NCBI RefSeq assembly: GCF_026810505.1
Contig: NZ_CP101750.1
Span: 3,067,254-3,131,253 of the forward strand
Origin: Streptomyces sp. Je 1-369
GTDB taxonomy: Bacteria; Actinomycetota; Actinomycetes; Streptomycetales; Streptomycetaceae
Reading direction: 5' to 3'
DNA: 64,000 nt
Below are positions 36,520 through 46,866 of the stretch, one piece after another. The stretch's first letter is position 1; the number at the start of each line of letters is the position of its first letter. A program made the translations under genes and the position numbers. The notes below the pieces were generated by a model that saw only the letters and a program-made list of their open reading frames with translations, was not told the DNA's origin and searched no databases.

Positions 36520-39500
36520 ATGCCCAGATCCAGTTCCAGCGCCAGACGCGCGCCCCGTCTCGCGATAGCCGTCGGTCTCACCGCCGCGCTCTGCGCGACC
36601 GGGGCCGCCCCTCTCGCCTTCGCGGCGGACGAGACGCCCGTGCCCGCCCCCAAGTCCGCGGGCGGCAAGCTCGGGTCGGCCGACGCCGACCTGCTCGCCG
36701 ACGCCAAGGCGGACGGCGAGAAGACCGTCACGATGATGGTCGCCACCGCGCCCGGCGCCACCGAGCAGGTCGCCGACCAGCTCGACGCCGTCAAGGGCGG
36801 CTCGGTCGGCCGCACCTACGACAAGCTCGGCTACGTCCGCGCGACCGTGCCGACCGCCAAGGCCGACGCGGCGATCAAGTCCGCGACGAAGCTGTCGTCC
36901 GTGCACGCCATCGACCTGCGGCACGAGATCGAGCTGGACGACCCGACGCCCGCCGCCGACCGTGCCAAGGGCGCGAAGGCCGGGGCGAAGGGCACATACC
37001 CGGGTCCGGGCAAGAGGACCCCGGCGGACAATCCGTACAACCCGTCCGCCGAGACCGGCGCCGTCGACTTCGTGAAGAAGCACCGCAAGGCGGACGGCCG
37101 CGGCGTCACCATCGGCATCCTGGACTCCGGCGTCGACCTCGGTCACCCGGCGCTGAAGAAGACCACCACCGGCGAGCGCAAGATCACCGACTGGGTGACC
37201 GCGACCGACCCGATCGTGGACGCGGACGGCACCTGGCGCCGGATGACCAACCCGGTCACGGGCCCCGTCTTCACCTGGAACGGCGAGACGTGGCAGGCCC
37301 CGGCGGGCTCCTTCCAGGTCAACCGATTCCTGGAGTCGGCCACCGCGGGCGGCGACGCCAAGGGCGACATCAACCGGGACGGCGACACCACCGACAGCTG
37401 GGGCGTGCTCTACGACCCGGCCGCCGGAACGGTCCGCGTCGACCTGAACAACAACAAGGACTTCACCGACGACAAGCCGATGAAGCCGTACAAGGACGAC
37501 CACCAGGTCGCCTACTTCGGCAAGGACGACCCGGCGACCGACGTCGTCGAGCGCGTCCCGTTCGTCGTCGAGATCCGCAAGGACGTGCCGACCGACCCGT
37601 ACGGCGGCGACTGGGTCGGCAAGAAGGCCGACTTCGTCAACATCGGCGTCATCGAGTCCGAGCACGGCACGCACGTCGCGGGCATCACCGCGGCCAACGG
37701 CCTGTTCGGCGGCAAGATGAACGGCGCCGCGCCCGGCGCCAAGCTGGTCTCCTCGCGCGCCTGCACCTGGACCGGCGGCTGCACCAACGTCGCGCTGACC
37801 GAGGGCATGATCGACCTCGTCACCCACCGTGGCGTCGACATCGTGAACATGTCGATCGGCGGCCTGCCCGCGCTGAACGACGGCAACAACGCGCGCGCCG
37901 AGCTCTACACGCGCCTCATCGACACCTACGGCGTCCAGCTGGTGATCTCCGCGGGCAACTCCGGCCCCGGCGCGAACACCATCGGCGACCCCGCTCTGGC
38001 CGACAAGGTCATCTCGGTCGGCGCCGCCATCTCCAAGGAGACCTGGGCCGCCAACTACGGCTCCGAGGTCGAGCGCGAGTACGCGATGATGCCGTTCTCC
38101 TCGCGCGGCCCGCGTGAGGACGGCGGCTTCGCGCCGATCATCTCGGCGCCCGGCTCGGCCATCAACACCACGCAGACCTGGCTGCCGGGTGCCCCGGTCG
38201 CCGAGGCCGGCTACCAGCTCCCGGCCGGCTACTCGATGCTGCAGGGCACCTCGATGGCGTCCCCGCAGGCCGCGGGCGCCTCGGCGCTGCTGCTCTCCGC
38301 CGCCAAGCGCGAGAAGATCGAGCTGCCCCCGGCGAAGCTGCGCACCGCGCTGACCTCGACCGCGGACCGCATCCGCGGCGAGCAGGCGTACGCGCAGGGC
38401 ACCGGCCTCATCAACATCGTGGACGCCTGGGAGGCCATCGAGGACGGCGCCAAGGCCCACGCGTACACGGTGAAGGCCCCGGTCGACACCGCCCTTGAGC
38501 AGGAGCTGAAGAAGCCCGGCACCGGCATCTACGACCGTGAGGGCGGCCTGAAGACCGGCCAGAAGCGGACGTACGACGTCACGGTCACCCGCACCTCGGG
38601 CCCGGACCGGAACGTCCGCCACGAGCTGGACCTGGTCAACAACCACGAGTCCACCTTCAAGCTGCTCGGCGACGACGAGATCACGCTGCCGCTGAACAAG
38701 CCGGTGACCGTCAAGGTCCAGGCGAAGGCCAAGTCGGCCGGTCTGCACAGCGCGATCCTGACGGTCGACGACGAGCGCACCGAAGGCATCGACCAGCAGA
38801 TCATGTCGACGGTCGTCGTCTCGGCGCCGCTCGCGAAGCCGTCGTACACCTTCTCGGCGTCCGACTCCACGCAGCGCAACACCCCGAAGTCGTACTTCGT
38901 GACCGTCCCCAAGGGCGCCAAGTCCCTGGAGGTCTCCCTCGGCGGCCTGAAGGACAAGAGCCAGACCCGCTTCATAGCGATCCACCCGTACGGCGTCCCG
39001 GTCGACTCGACGTCGTCGATCGTCTGCTACCCGAACTACGAGAACCCGGCCAACACCTGCCGCCCGGACCTGCGCGCGTACGCGGAGCCGCAGGCCGGGG
39101 TCTGGGAGATCGAGGTCGAGTCGCGCCGTACGTCGCCGCTGCTCGACAACCCGTACAAGTTGAACGTCGCCGCGCTCGGTGTCGACTTCGACCCGGCCGT
39201 GCAGACGCTCCCGGAGGCGAAGGTCGGCACGCCGGCGCCCGTCTCCTGGAAGGCCACGAACAACTTCGCGGCCGTCGACGGCAAGCTGAAGGGCGGCTCG
39301 CTCGGCTCGTCCAAGTCGGCGCGGCCCAGCATCAAGCAGGGTGAGACGCAGACCACCGAGGTCGTCGTGCCCGCGGGCGCGGAGCGTCTCGACGTCGCCA
39401 TCGGCTCGCCCGCGGACATCGCCGCGGACCTGGACCTCGCCGTGAAGAAGGACGGCGCGGTCGTGGGCTCGTCGGCGGAGGGCGACTCGGAGGAGTCGGT

Positions 39501-39804
39501 CAGCCTGAAGAAGCCGGCCGCCGGTACGTACACGATCGAGGTGACGGGCTACTCGGTGCCGTCCGGTACGACCGCGTACGACTACCGCGACGTCTTCTTC
39601 TCGGGCGCGCTCGGCCAGGTCACCGTCGACGAGTCGAAGACGGTGAAGCTCGCCAACGGCGCGTCGGCGCAGGTCGACGCCAAGGTCGAGGCGAAGGCCC
39701 CGGCCGCGGAGGGCCGTGAGCTGTTCGGCGAGGTGTCCCTGCTGAACGCGGGCGGCACGGTCGCGGGCAGCGGCAGCGTGAAGGTGGAGAAGGTCACGCC
39801 GTAA
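36520..39804 (+). CDS. Large secreted subtilisin-family (S8) serine protease
   Basis: The protein has 1094 residues from ATG 36520, six bases after ACAGGG; an ATG two codons earlier abuts that site. A Sec signal (RR, hydrophobic core, PLAFA|AD near 35) leads into a propeptide of about 150 residues. The triad is Asp202 (GILDSGVD), His382 (EHGTHVAG) and Ser578 (GTSMASPQ), with oxyanion Asn480 (SAGNSGPG). About 180 residues lie between Asp and His, as in TPP II-like subtilases and much more than in subtilisin. The last 450 residues form beta-rich domains, including a pre-peptidase-C-like segment (SVSLKKPAAGTYTIEV). It is followed by a strong terminator. Confidence 0.92.
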   Translation: MPRSSSSARRAPRLAIAVGLTAALCATGAAPLAFAADETPVPAPKSAGGKLGSADADLLADAKADGEKTVTMMVATAPGATEQVADQLDAVKGGSVGRTYDKLGYVRATVPTAKADAAIKSATKLSSVHAIDLRHEIELDDPTPAADRAKGAKAGAKGTYPGPGKRTPADNPYNPSAETGAVDFVKKHRKADGRGVTIGILDSGVDLGHPALKKTTTGERKITDWVTATDPIVDADGTWRRMTNPVTGPVFTWNGETWQAPAGSFQVNRFLESATAGGDAKGDINRDGDTTDSWGVLYDPAAGTVRVDLNNNKDFTDDKPMKPYKDDHQVAYFGKDDPATDVVERVPFVVEIRKDVPTDPYGGDWVGKKADFVNIGVIESEHGTHVAGITAANGLFGGKMNGAAPGAKLVSSRACTWTGGCTNVALTEGMIDLVTHRGVDIVNMSIGGLPALNDGNNARAELYTRLIDTYGVQLVISAGNSGPGANTIGDPALADKVISVGAAISKETWAANYGSEVEREYAMMPFSSRGPREDGGFAPIISAPGSAINTTQTWLPGAPVAEAGYQLPAGYSMLQGTSMASPQAAGASALLLSAAKREKIELPPAKLRTALTSTADRIRGEQAYAQGTGLINIVDAWEAIEDGAKAHAYTVKAPVDTALEQELKKPGTGIYDREGGLKTGQKRTYDVTVTRTSGPDRNVRHELDLVNNHESTFKLLGDDEITLPLNKPVTVKVQAKAKSAGLHSAILTVDDERTEGIDQQIMSTVVVSAPLAKPSYTFSASDSTQRNTPKSYFVTVPKGAKSLEVSLGGLKDKSQTRFIAIHPYGVPVDSTSSIVCYPNYENPANTCRPDLRAYAEPQAGVWEIEVESRRTSPLLDNPYKLNVAALGVDFDPAVQTLPEAKVGTPAPVSWKATNNFAAVDGKLKGGSLGSSKSARPSIKQGETQTTEVVVPAGAERLDVAIGSPADIAADLDLAVKKDGAVVGSSAEGDSEESVSLKKPAAGTYTIEVTGYSVPSGTTAYDYRDVFFSGALGQVTVDESKTVKLANGASAQVDAKVEAKAPAAEGRELFGEVSLLNAGGTVAGSGSVKVEKVTP

Positions 39805-39824
39805 CGGACCGCCACTTTCTTCGG

Positions 39825-39860
39825 GCGCCGGACGGGCTCAGCGATGAGTCCGTCCGGCGC
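39825..39860 (+). terminator. Terminator after the subtilase gene
   Basis: An 11-bp perfect stem (39825-39835 with 39850-39860) with a T-rich tail begins 21 bases after the stop. Confidence 0.75.
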
Positions 39861-39907
39861 TTCTCTGTCGCCGAACCGCTCCGGGTCCGCTCCCGGTCCG
39901 ATCCCGG

Positions 39908-40642
39908 TCAGCCGTCGCACCTGATCTTCTTCGAGTCCGGCAGGGCCTTGAGGATCATCGTGCGCAGCCGGTCGCGTTCCTTGCCGACGGCCCAGTTGGC
40001 GGGCTCCGCGGCGCCCTCGTCGATGGTGACCAGGACGCGGTCGCCCGTCTTCAGGCGCGGCTCCACGGCCCGGTCCATGGGGAACGTGACCGTGGGCTTC
40101 CCCGACTCCGGCTTCAGGTGGCGCGTCACGTCGACCGTGATCCGGTCCTGGAGTCCGCCCGGCACCGGGTCGACCGCCGTGACCGTGCCCTCCACGATGA
40201 GCCGCGAACACGCCACGAACCCCTCGGCGCTCAGGTCCGCGTCCGCGTCGCCGCTGCTCGGCCTGCTCTTCGCACCCGACGCCGTGTCCGCCTTGTCGGC
40301 GCCCCCCGCCCCCTGCCCCGCGTCCACCGCGAGCCAGGCGAGCCCGCCGACCATGGCGGCGGCCACCGTCGCCGCGACCGCGCCGAGCACGACGGTGGAG
40401 CGGCGCCGGGCCGCCCCGCGCGGGGACCGGAGCGGCACCACGCGCTCCGGCGCGGTGGCGGTCCCGGGCCCGTCGGCGGCCAGCGCGTCGCCCACCGCCC
40501 CGAGCCGCTCCCGCAGCAGGGCCACGTCCGCCACGGCCGCCGCACGGGCCGCGGCGAAGGCGGGGTCGTCGAGTGCCTCCTCCGGCACCGGCTCGTCCGT
40601 GATCGCCGTCATCAGCGCGTCGAACTCCGGGTCCCGCAGCAC
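39908..40642 (-). CDS. Probable anti-sigma factor, single-pass membrane protein
   Basis: The protein has 244 residues from GTG 40642, one base after the sigma-factor stop, so coupling is likely. A cytosolic N-terminus of about 80 residues (FDALMTAITDEPVPEEA) precedes one membrane helix at about 83-105 and an extracytoplasmic domain with two cysteines (FVACSRL and KKIRCDG). No zinc-binding HxxxCxxC motif of ZAS-type anti-sigmas is seen. Position and topology make it the likely partner that holds the upstream ECF sigma factor at the membrane. Confidence 0.7.
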   Translation of the reverse strand: MLRDPEFDALMTAITDEPVPEEALDDPAFAAARAAAVADVALLRERLGAVGDALAADGPGTATAPERVVPLRSPRGAARRRSTVVLGAVAATVAAAMVGGLAWLAVDAGQGAGGADKADTASGAKSRPSSGDADADLSAEGFVACSRLIVEGTVTAVDPVPGGLQDRITVDVTRHLKPESGKPTVTFPMDRAVEPRLKTGDRVLVTIDEGAAEPANWAVGKERDRLRTMILKALPDSKKIRCDG

Positions 40643-40643
40643 C

Positions 40644-42391
<1,748 letters not shown>

Positions 42392-42412
42392 TCCCGGCCC
42401 GTACGTCGACGG

Positions 42413-42445
42413 GGGCGGTCACCTTTCGCGGGTGGCCGCCCTTTT
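42413..42445. terminator. Terminator between asd and the MFS gene
   Basis: An 11-bp stem with one G-T pair (GGGCGGTCACC with GGTGGCCGCCC, then CTTTT) spans the asd 3' flank and overlaps the last codons of the convergent MFS gene. Confidence 0.55.
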
Positions 42446-43618
42446 CGCGCACGCCACGGCCACCATCGACAGCCCCGCGAGCCCGCCGCCCAGCCAGAGC
42501 ACCGCACCGGCCCCGCGGCTGTCCGCGACCCGCCCCCCGGTGAACGCGCCGAGCGCGATCGCCACGTTGAAGACGCCCGCGAAGAGCGCCGACGCCGCCT
42601 CACGGGCGTGCGGCGCCGCGGCCATCACCCAGTTCTGCGCGGAGACCGAGACCCCTCCGTACGCCAGGCCCCACGCCACGAGCAGCGTCACCGACGCGGC
42701 GAGCGACGCGCCCGCGGGCACCATGAGCAGCACCACGGCGGCGAGCCCCGCGCATATCGCGAGCAGCGCCCTGCGCGGGTCGCGGGCCGCGACGGCGCCG
42801 CCCGCGAAGTTGCCGACGATGCCAGCCGTCCCGTAGGCGAGGAGCAGTCCGCTGATCAGGCCCGCGCCGATGCCGGGCACGCGTTCCAGGACGGGCCGGA
42901 TGTACGTGTACGCGGCGAAGTGGCCGGTGACCAGGAGCGTGACGGCGAGGAGTCCGGCCCGCAGTCTGCCGATGCGCAGGAGCGCGGGAAACGCGCGGAG
43001 CCGGACGCCCTCGTCCGCGGGGAGCCGGGGCAGCACGGTGACGAGGAGCCCGGCGACGGCGAGGGCGAGGACGGCGAGCGCCGCGAACCCCCAGCGCCAG
43101 CCCGCGAGTTCACCGAGGAGTGTGCCCGCGGGCACGCCGAGCACCGACGCCACCGCGATGCCGCTGAAGATGACCGCGGTGGCGCGGCCCGCGCCCTCGG
43201 CCCGGACGAGCCGCACGCCGAGCCCGGCCGCGATGGCCCACACGCCGCCGATGCAGACGCCGACCAGGACGCGCGCGACGAGCAGGACGGCGAAGACGGG
43301 CGCCAGCGCGGAGACGACGTTGGCGACGGCGAGCAGCGCCATCAGGAGGGCGAGGACCGGGCGCCGGTCGGCGCGGCGTACGGCGACGGGCAGCAACAGG
43401 GCGGCGAGCGCGGCGACGAGACCGGGCAGGGTGACGGCGAGGCCCGCGGTGCCGTCCGAGACGCGCAGGCCGGAGCCGAGGGAGGTGAGGAGTCCGACGG
43501 GCAGCATCTCCGTGGTGACGACGGAGAAGGTGGCGGCGGCGACGGCGAGGACGGCGAGGCGGCCGCGCGGGGGCGGCAGCGCGACGGGCCGCGCGGGTAT
43601 TCGTGTGCTCTGTGACAT
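42419..43618 (-). CDS. MFS transporter, drug/arabinose efflux type
   Basis: The protein has 399 residues from ATG 43618, preceded by AGGGTGG. Twelve hydrophobic helices are visible, with the family phrase LAVAAATFSVVTTEMLPVGLLTSLG in helix 1 and the motif-A-like RRADRRPVL in loop 2-3. The second half begins near LLRIGRLRAGLLAVTLLVTGHFAAYTYIRPVL. This pattern is shared with AraJ/CmlR-like exporters. A LysR gene is divergent across 126 bases that carry inverted repeats, so that regulator probably controls it. The substrate is unknown. Confidence 0.87.
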   Translation of the reverse strand: MSQSTRIPARPVALPPPRGRLAVLAVAAATFSVVTTEMLPVGLLTSLGSGLRVSDGTAGLAVTLPGLVAALAALLLPVAVRRADRRPVLALLMALLAVANVVSALAPVFAVLLVARVLVGVCIGGVWAIAAGLGVRLVRAEGAGRATAVIFSGIAVASVLGVPAGTLLGELAGWRWGFAALAVLALAVAGLLVTVLPRLPADEGVRLRAFPALLRIGRLRAGLLAVTLLVTGHFAAYTYIRPVLERVPGIGAGLISGLLLAYGTAGIVGNFAGGAVAARDPRRALLAICAGLAAVVLLMVPAGASLAASVTLLVAWGLAYGGVSVSAQNWVMAAAPHAREAASALFAGVFNVAIALGAFTGGRVADSRGAGAVLWLGGGLAGLSMVAVACAKRAATRER

Positions 43619-43657
43619 GGCATCCACCCTGTGGGGGTGCCCGCCCGGGAACAACGC

Positions 43658-43689
43658 GGATGATCTCATCCTTGAATGAGCCGGGTTCA
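43658..43689. promoter_or_regulatory. Candidate LysR operator between MFS and LysR genes
   Basis: Two inverted repeats are adjacent: GGATGA-TC-TCATCC (43658-43671) and TGAA-N9-TTCA (43673-43689). The second has the spacing typical of LysR-type sites. Both lie in the 126-base divergent promoter region. Confidence 0.5.
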
Positions 43690-43744
43690 TCGATACGAGT
43701 CGATCCGGCGGAACTGGGCGATCAAGGAAAAGGGACCGCGCGCC

Positions 43745-44626
43745 ATGAGCGGGAACGGGCTGGAGATCCGGGAACTGGAGTGCTTCCTGGTGCTTGCCGA
43801 AGAGCTGCACTTCGGGCGGGCCGGCGAGCGGCTGTACATATCGCAGAGCCGGGTCAGCCAGTTACTTGCCGCCTTGGAGCGGCGGATCGGCGCGCGCCTG
43901 CTGGAGCGTACGAGCCGACGGGTGTCCCTGACTACTCTCGGGGAACGTTTCCTGACCGAACTCAAGCCGTCCTACGCCGAGTTGGCGTCGGTCGTGGCGC
44001 GGGCGAGGGCGGCGGCGCGGGGTGTGGAGGGCACGCTGCGGATCGGGTTCCAGGGCACCGCGGACGACCGGCTGATGCGGGCCATCGAGGTGTTCCAGGA
44101 GCGGCATCCGGCCTGTGCGACGGAGATCGTGGAGATCCCCTTCGCCGATCCGTTCGGGGCGGTGCGCGAGGGCGGCGTGGACGCGGGGATCGTGCTGCTG
44201 CCGGTCGCCGAGCCCGACCTGGTTCTCGGCCCGGTCTTCTCCAGCGAGCGGCAGACCGTCGCCGTGTCGGTGCGGCACGCGTTCGCGGGGCGCTCCTCGC
44301 TCACCGCCGCGGAGCTCACCGACACGCCGCTGATCGCGGCGGCCGGGCCCGCGCCCGCCTACTGGCGTGCGGCGCAGGCCCCTTCGGGTCCGCCCGCGCC
44401 CACGGTCCGTACGCTCCAGGAAGGGCTGACGCTGGTGGCGGCGGACCGGGCGGCAATGCTGCTGTGCGGTCCCACTGCGGAGTACCACGGGCGCAGGGAC
44501 GTCGTCTTCGTGCCGGTCGACGGGCTCCCCGACTCGGTGCTGGGAATGGTGTGGCAGCGGGGCGGGGAGACCGAGCGGGTACGGGAGTTCGCGCGGGCCG
44601 TGGCCGTGGCGGCGGGCGAGGGGTGA
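43745..44626 (+). CDS. LysR-family transcriptional regulator
   Basis: The 293-residue protein starts at ATG 43745 with AAGGGA upstream. The winged helix-turn-helix occupies residues 5-65 (LEIRELECFLVLAEELHFGRAGERLYISQSRVSQLLAALERRIGARLLER), followed by the linker helix and the effector-binding domain (TLRIGFQGTADDRLMRA onward). It is divergent from the MFS exporter and probably regulates it in response to that exporter's substrate. The stop is 3 bases from the convergent DUF1203 gene. Confidence 0.9.
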   Translation: MSGNGLEIRELECFLVLAEELHFGRAGERLYISQSRVSQLLAALERRIGARLLERTSRRVSLTTLGERFLTELKPSYAELASVVARARAAARGVEGTLRIGFQGTADDRLMRAIEVFQERHPACATEIVEIPFADPFGAVREGGVDAGIVLLPVAEPDLVLGPVFSSERQTVAVSVRHAFAGRSSLTAAELTDTPLIAAAGPAPAYWRAAQAPSGPPAPTVRTLQEGLTLVAADRAAMLLCGPTAEYHGRRDVVFVPVDGLPDSVLGMVWQRGGETERVREFARAVAVAAGEG

Positions 44627-44629
44627 CCG

Positions 44630-45175
44630 TCAGGCCGTGTCCTGCCGCCGCACCTCGAAGTGGAAGCAGCCGTACTCCACGGCCCTGACGTGCACGAGGG
44701 CGACCCGCGGGTCGGCGAAGGCCTCGGCGAACGCGGCGTCGAAGCCCTGCTCCTCGTCCTCCGGGATCTCCAGCAGGCGGCCGCCGACGATGTGCCCCTC
44801 GGCGCTGTAGCGGCGGACCGTGCGGAGCGCGCCCGCCCGCGAGAACGGGTAGCCGCCCGGTGCCTCCGTCGGGCCCGCACAGGGGTCGGCGTGGATGAAG
44901 ACGGGGCCCTGCTCGTCGTAGGCGCCGGGCGCCGCGCCCGTCTCGGCGGCCCAGCGCCGCAGGGGCGCGTACGAGACGAGGGCGATGCGCTCGCCGGGGG
45001 CGACGGGCCGCAGGCAGCAGCGGAGCGGGTGGCCGCCCTCCTGGTCGACGAAGGGGACGCAGGGCCGCCCGGCGTCGTCGCGGTCGCGGAGCTGGGCGAG
45101 GGCCGCGGGGGCGATGGGGAGCGGGGTGTGGGCGGTGTGCGTGCGCGTGTGCGTGTGCGTGTACGGGGTGGTCAT
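44630..45175 (-). CDS. DUF1203 family protein
   Basis: The protein has 181 residues from ATG 45175, preceded by GAGGCTCGG. The N-terminus has an odd His-Thr tract (THTHTRTHTAHT) produced by a GTGT-rich DNA run. The body matches DUF1203: RCCLRPVAPGERIALVSYAPL, GPVFIHADPCAG and a GRLLEIP element near the middle. The conserved Cys and His suggest metal binding, but no function is known for the family. Confidence 0.75.
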   Translation of the reverse strand: MTTPYTHTHTRTHTAHTPLPIAPAALAQLRDRDDAGRPCVPFVDQEGGHPLRCCLRPVAPGERIALVSYAPLRRWAAETGAAPGAYDEQGPVFIHADPCAGPTEAPGGYPFSRAGALRTVRRYSAEGHIVGGRLLEIPEDEEQGFDAAFAEAFADPRVALVHVRAVEYGCFHFEVRRQDTA

Positions 45176-45253
45176 GGGCCGAGCCTCGCGCGTGGGGGCG
45201 GGTCGGGGCTGGCGGATTCCGGACGTCGCGCTACGACCCTCCCCCGACCTGCC

Positions 45254-45355
45254 TCGCTGCGACCCGCCCCGGCTTAGTCTCGCTGTGCCCCGCCCCGGCT
45301 TAGTCTCGTAGCGCCCCACCCCGGCCCGTCTCGTAGCGCCCCGCCCCGGCCCCGC
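45254..45355. repeat. Four tandem repeats of about 26 bp
   Basis: Units begin TCG[CT][TA]G near 45254, 45280, 45306 and 45331, each followed by CCCC[GA]CCCCGGC. The array lies between DUF1203 (upstream on minus) and the 3' end of the FAD monooxygenase gene, and may terminate transcription weakly. Confidence 0.7.
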
Positions 45356-46633
45356 TCACCCCACCCCCCAGGACCCCCGCTCGTTCAGTTCCGCCACGTC
45401 CGTACCGGTCGTCCTGCGGTACGCCGCGTGCAACTCCCCCAGTTCCTCCGGGGTCAGTACGTCCTCGACGTGGTCGAAGCCATCGGGGGCGCGCTCGGCG
45501 ACGGCGTGCAGGATGCGGTCCGCGGGCATGTCCCGGTTGGCGAGGACGACCGCGTTGGCCGTCTCGCGGCGGACCCCCTCGTACGCCCGCAGCCCCGCCT
45601 CGCGGTCCGGCGCGGTGTGGGCGAGACAGCGGGCCAGGACGCGCGCGTCGAGGATCGCCTGGGAGCCGCCGTTCGACCCCACCGGGTACATCGGGTGCGC
45701 CGCGTCGCCGAGCAGCGTGACCGGGCCGTGGCCCCACCAGGGCAGCGGGTCCCTGTCGACCATCGGGTACTCCAGGATGTGCCGCGTGGCGGCGAGCACC
45801 GCGGGGACGTCCAGGTCGCCGATGCGCCACCCGGCGTAGTGCGGCAGGACGTCGGAGAGCCGCCCGGAGCGGTTCCAGTCGGCGGGCCCGGCGTGACCGT
45901 GGTGGTGCGTGGGCGGGAACCGCACCTCGGCCACCCAGTTGAGCAGCGCCCTGCCGCGCTCCTGGTAGGGCCGGGAGATGGGGTAGACGACGAGCTTCGC
46001 GGCGGTGTTGCTGCCCGCCACCGCGACGGTCCGCCCGCCGAGCACCGGATGCCAGTCCGCTGTGCCGCGCCACATCCGGATGCCGTTCCACAGCGGAGGC
46101 CCCTCGCCGGGGTGCAGCACGGCCCGCACCGCCGAGTGCAGCCCGTCGGCGCCGACCAGCGCCCCCACCCGTACGCCGTACTCCCTGGCCCGCGCCATGT
46201 CCCGCAGGATCACCCGCTGTCCGCCGCGCTCACGGTCGGCGAGCCGCACGAAGGCGGTGCCGGTGCGGACGGCCCGGTCGCCGAGCCGGTCGCGGACCGC
46301 GTCGAGCAGGAGGAGCTGGAGGGCGCCGCGGTGGACGGAGTACTGCGGCCAGCGGTAGCCCAGGGCGAGGCCGCGCGGCTCGGCCCAGATGCGGTTGCCG
46401 TGCCGGTCGAAGTGGACCATCGCGTCGGGCGCGACGGCGGTCGCCGCGAGCTCCTCGCCGAGCCCCAGCTCGGTCAGCTCCCGCACCGCGTACGGCAGCA
46501 GGTTGAGGCCCACCCCGACGGGCCGCAGCTGTTCGGCGGCGTCCACGACCCGGACGCCGATGCCCGCCTCGTGCAGGCTGAGCGCGGCCGTGAGCCCTCC
46601 GATGCCCGCGCCCGCCACCAGTACGTCGGTCAT
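45356..46633 (-). CDS. FAD-dependent monooxygenase (aromatic hydroxylase, PhzS/salicylate hydroxylase type)
   Basis: The protein has 425 residues from ATG 46633. The FAD fold begins at once (MTDVLVAGAGIGGLTAALSLHEAG). The NAD(P)H/FAD motif is GALVGADGLHSAVR near residue 170, and the second FAD motif is TLLGDAAHPMYPVGSNGGSQA near residue 295. It belongs to the group A flavin monooxygenases acting on phenolic or heteroaromatic substrates. No adjacent pathway genes identify the substrate. It is divergent from pepN2 across 233 bases. Confidence 0.88.
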   Translation of the reverse strand: MTDVLVAGAGIGGLTAALSLHEAGIGVRVVDAAEQLRPVGVGLNLLPYAVRELTELGLGEELAATAVAPDAMVHFDRHGNRIWAEPRGLALGYRWPQYSVHRGALQLLLLDAVRDRLGDRAVRTGTAFVRLADRERGGQRVILRDMARAREYGVRVGALVGADGLHSAVRAVLHPGEGPPLWNGIRMWRGTADWHPVLGGRTVAVAGSNTAAKLVVYPISRPYQERGRALLNWVAEVRFPPTHHHGHAGPADWNRSGRLSDVLPHYAGWRIGDLDVPAVLAATRHILEYPMVDRDPLPWWGHGPVTLLGDAAHPMYPVGSNGGSQAILDARVLARCLAHTAPDREAGLRAYEGVRRETANAVVLANRDMPADRILHAVAERAPDGFDHVEDVLTPEELGELHAAYRRTTGTDVAELNERGSWGVG

Positions 46634-46866
46634 GGCCGTCGTGCGGCCGGGCCGGTGTCGGCCGGCCTCTCGGTCCCCAGCATCTCCCGCGTCCCCCTGT
46701 GGTTCCTGACCGCCCTCGTGGCCGTGGTCCGCGGCCTGTGCGGTCGGGTGCGAACGCGCGGAGCGTAACCGCACGGCAGCGGGAGAACAATGGGCCGGGC
46801 GGCCATCCGACGGGGCATGGAAGGATGGCCGGAAACACCACAAGTCGCACCCGAGGAGATGACCGC

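Noticed and set aside
44630..45175. His-Thr tract of the DUF1203 protein as a metal-binding tag
   Set aside because: It is the translation of a short GTGT-rich DNA run at the N-terminus and is more likely slippage than a conserved site.
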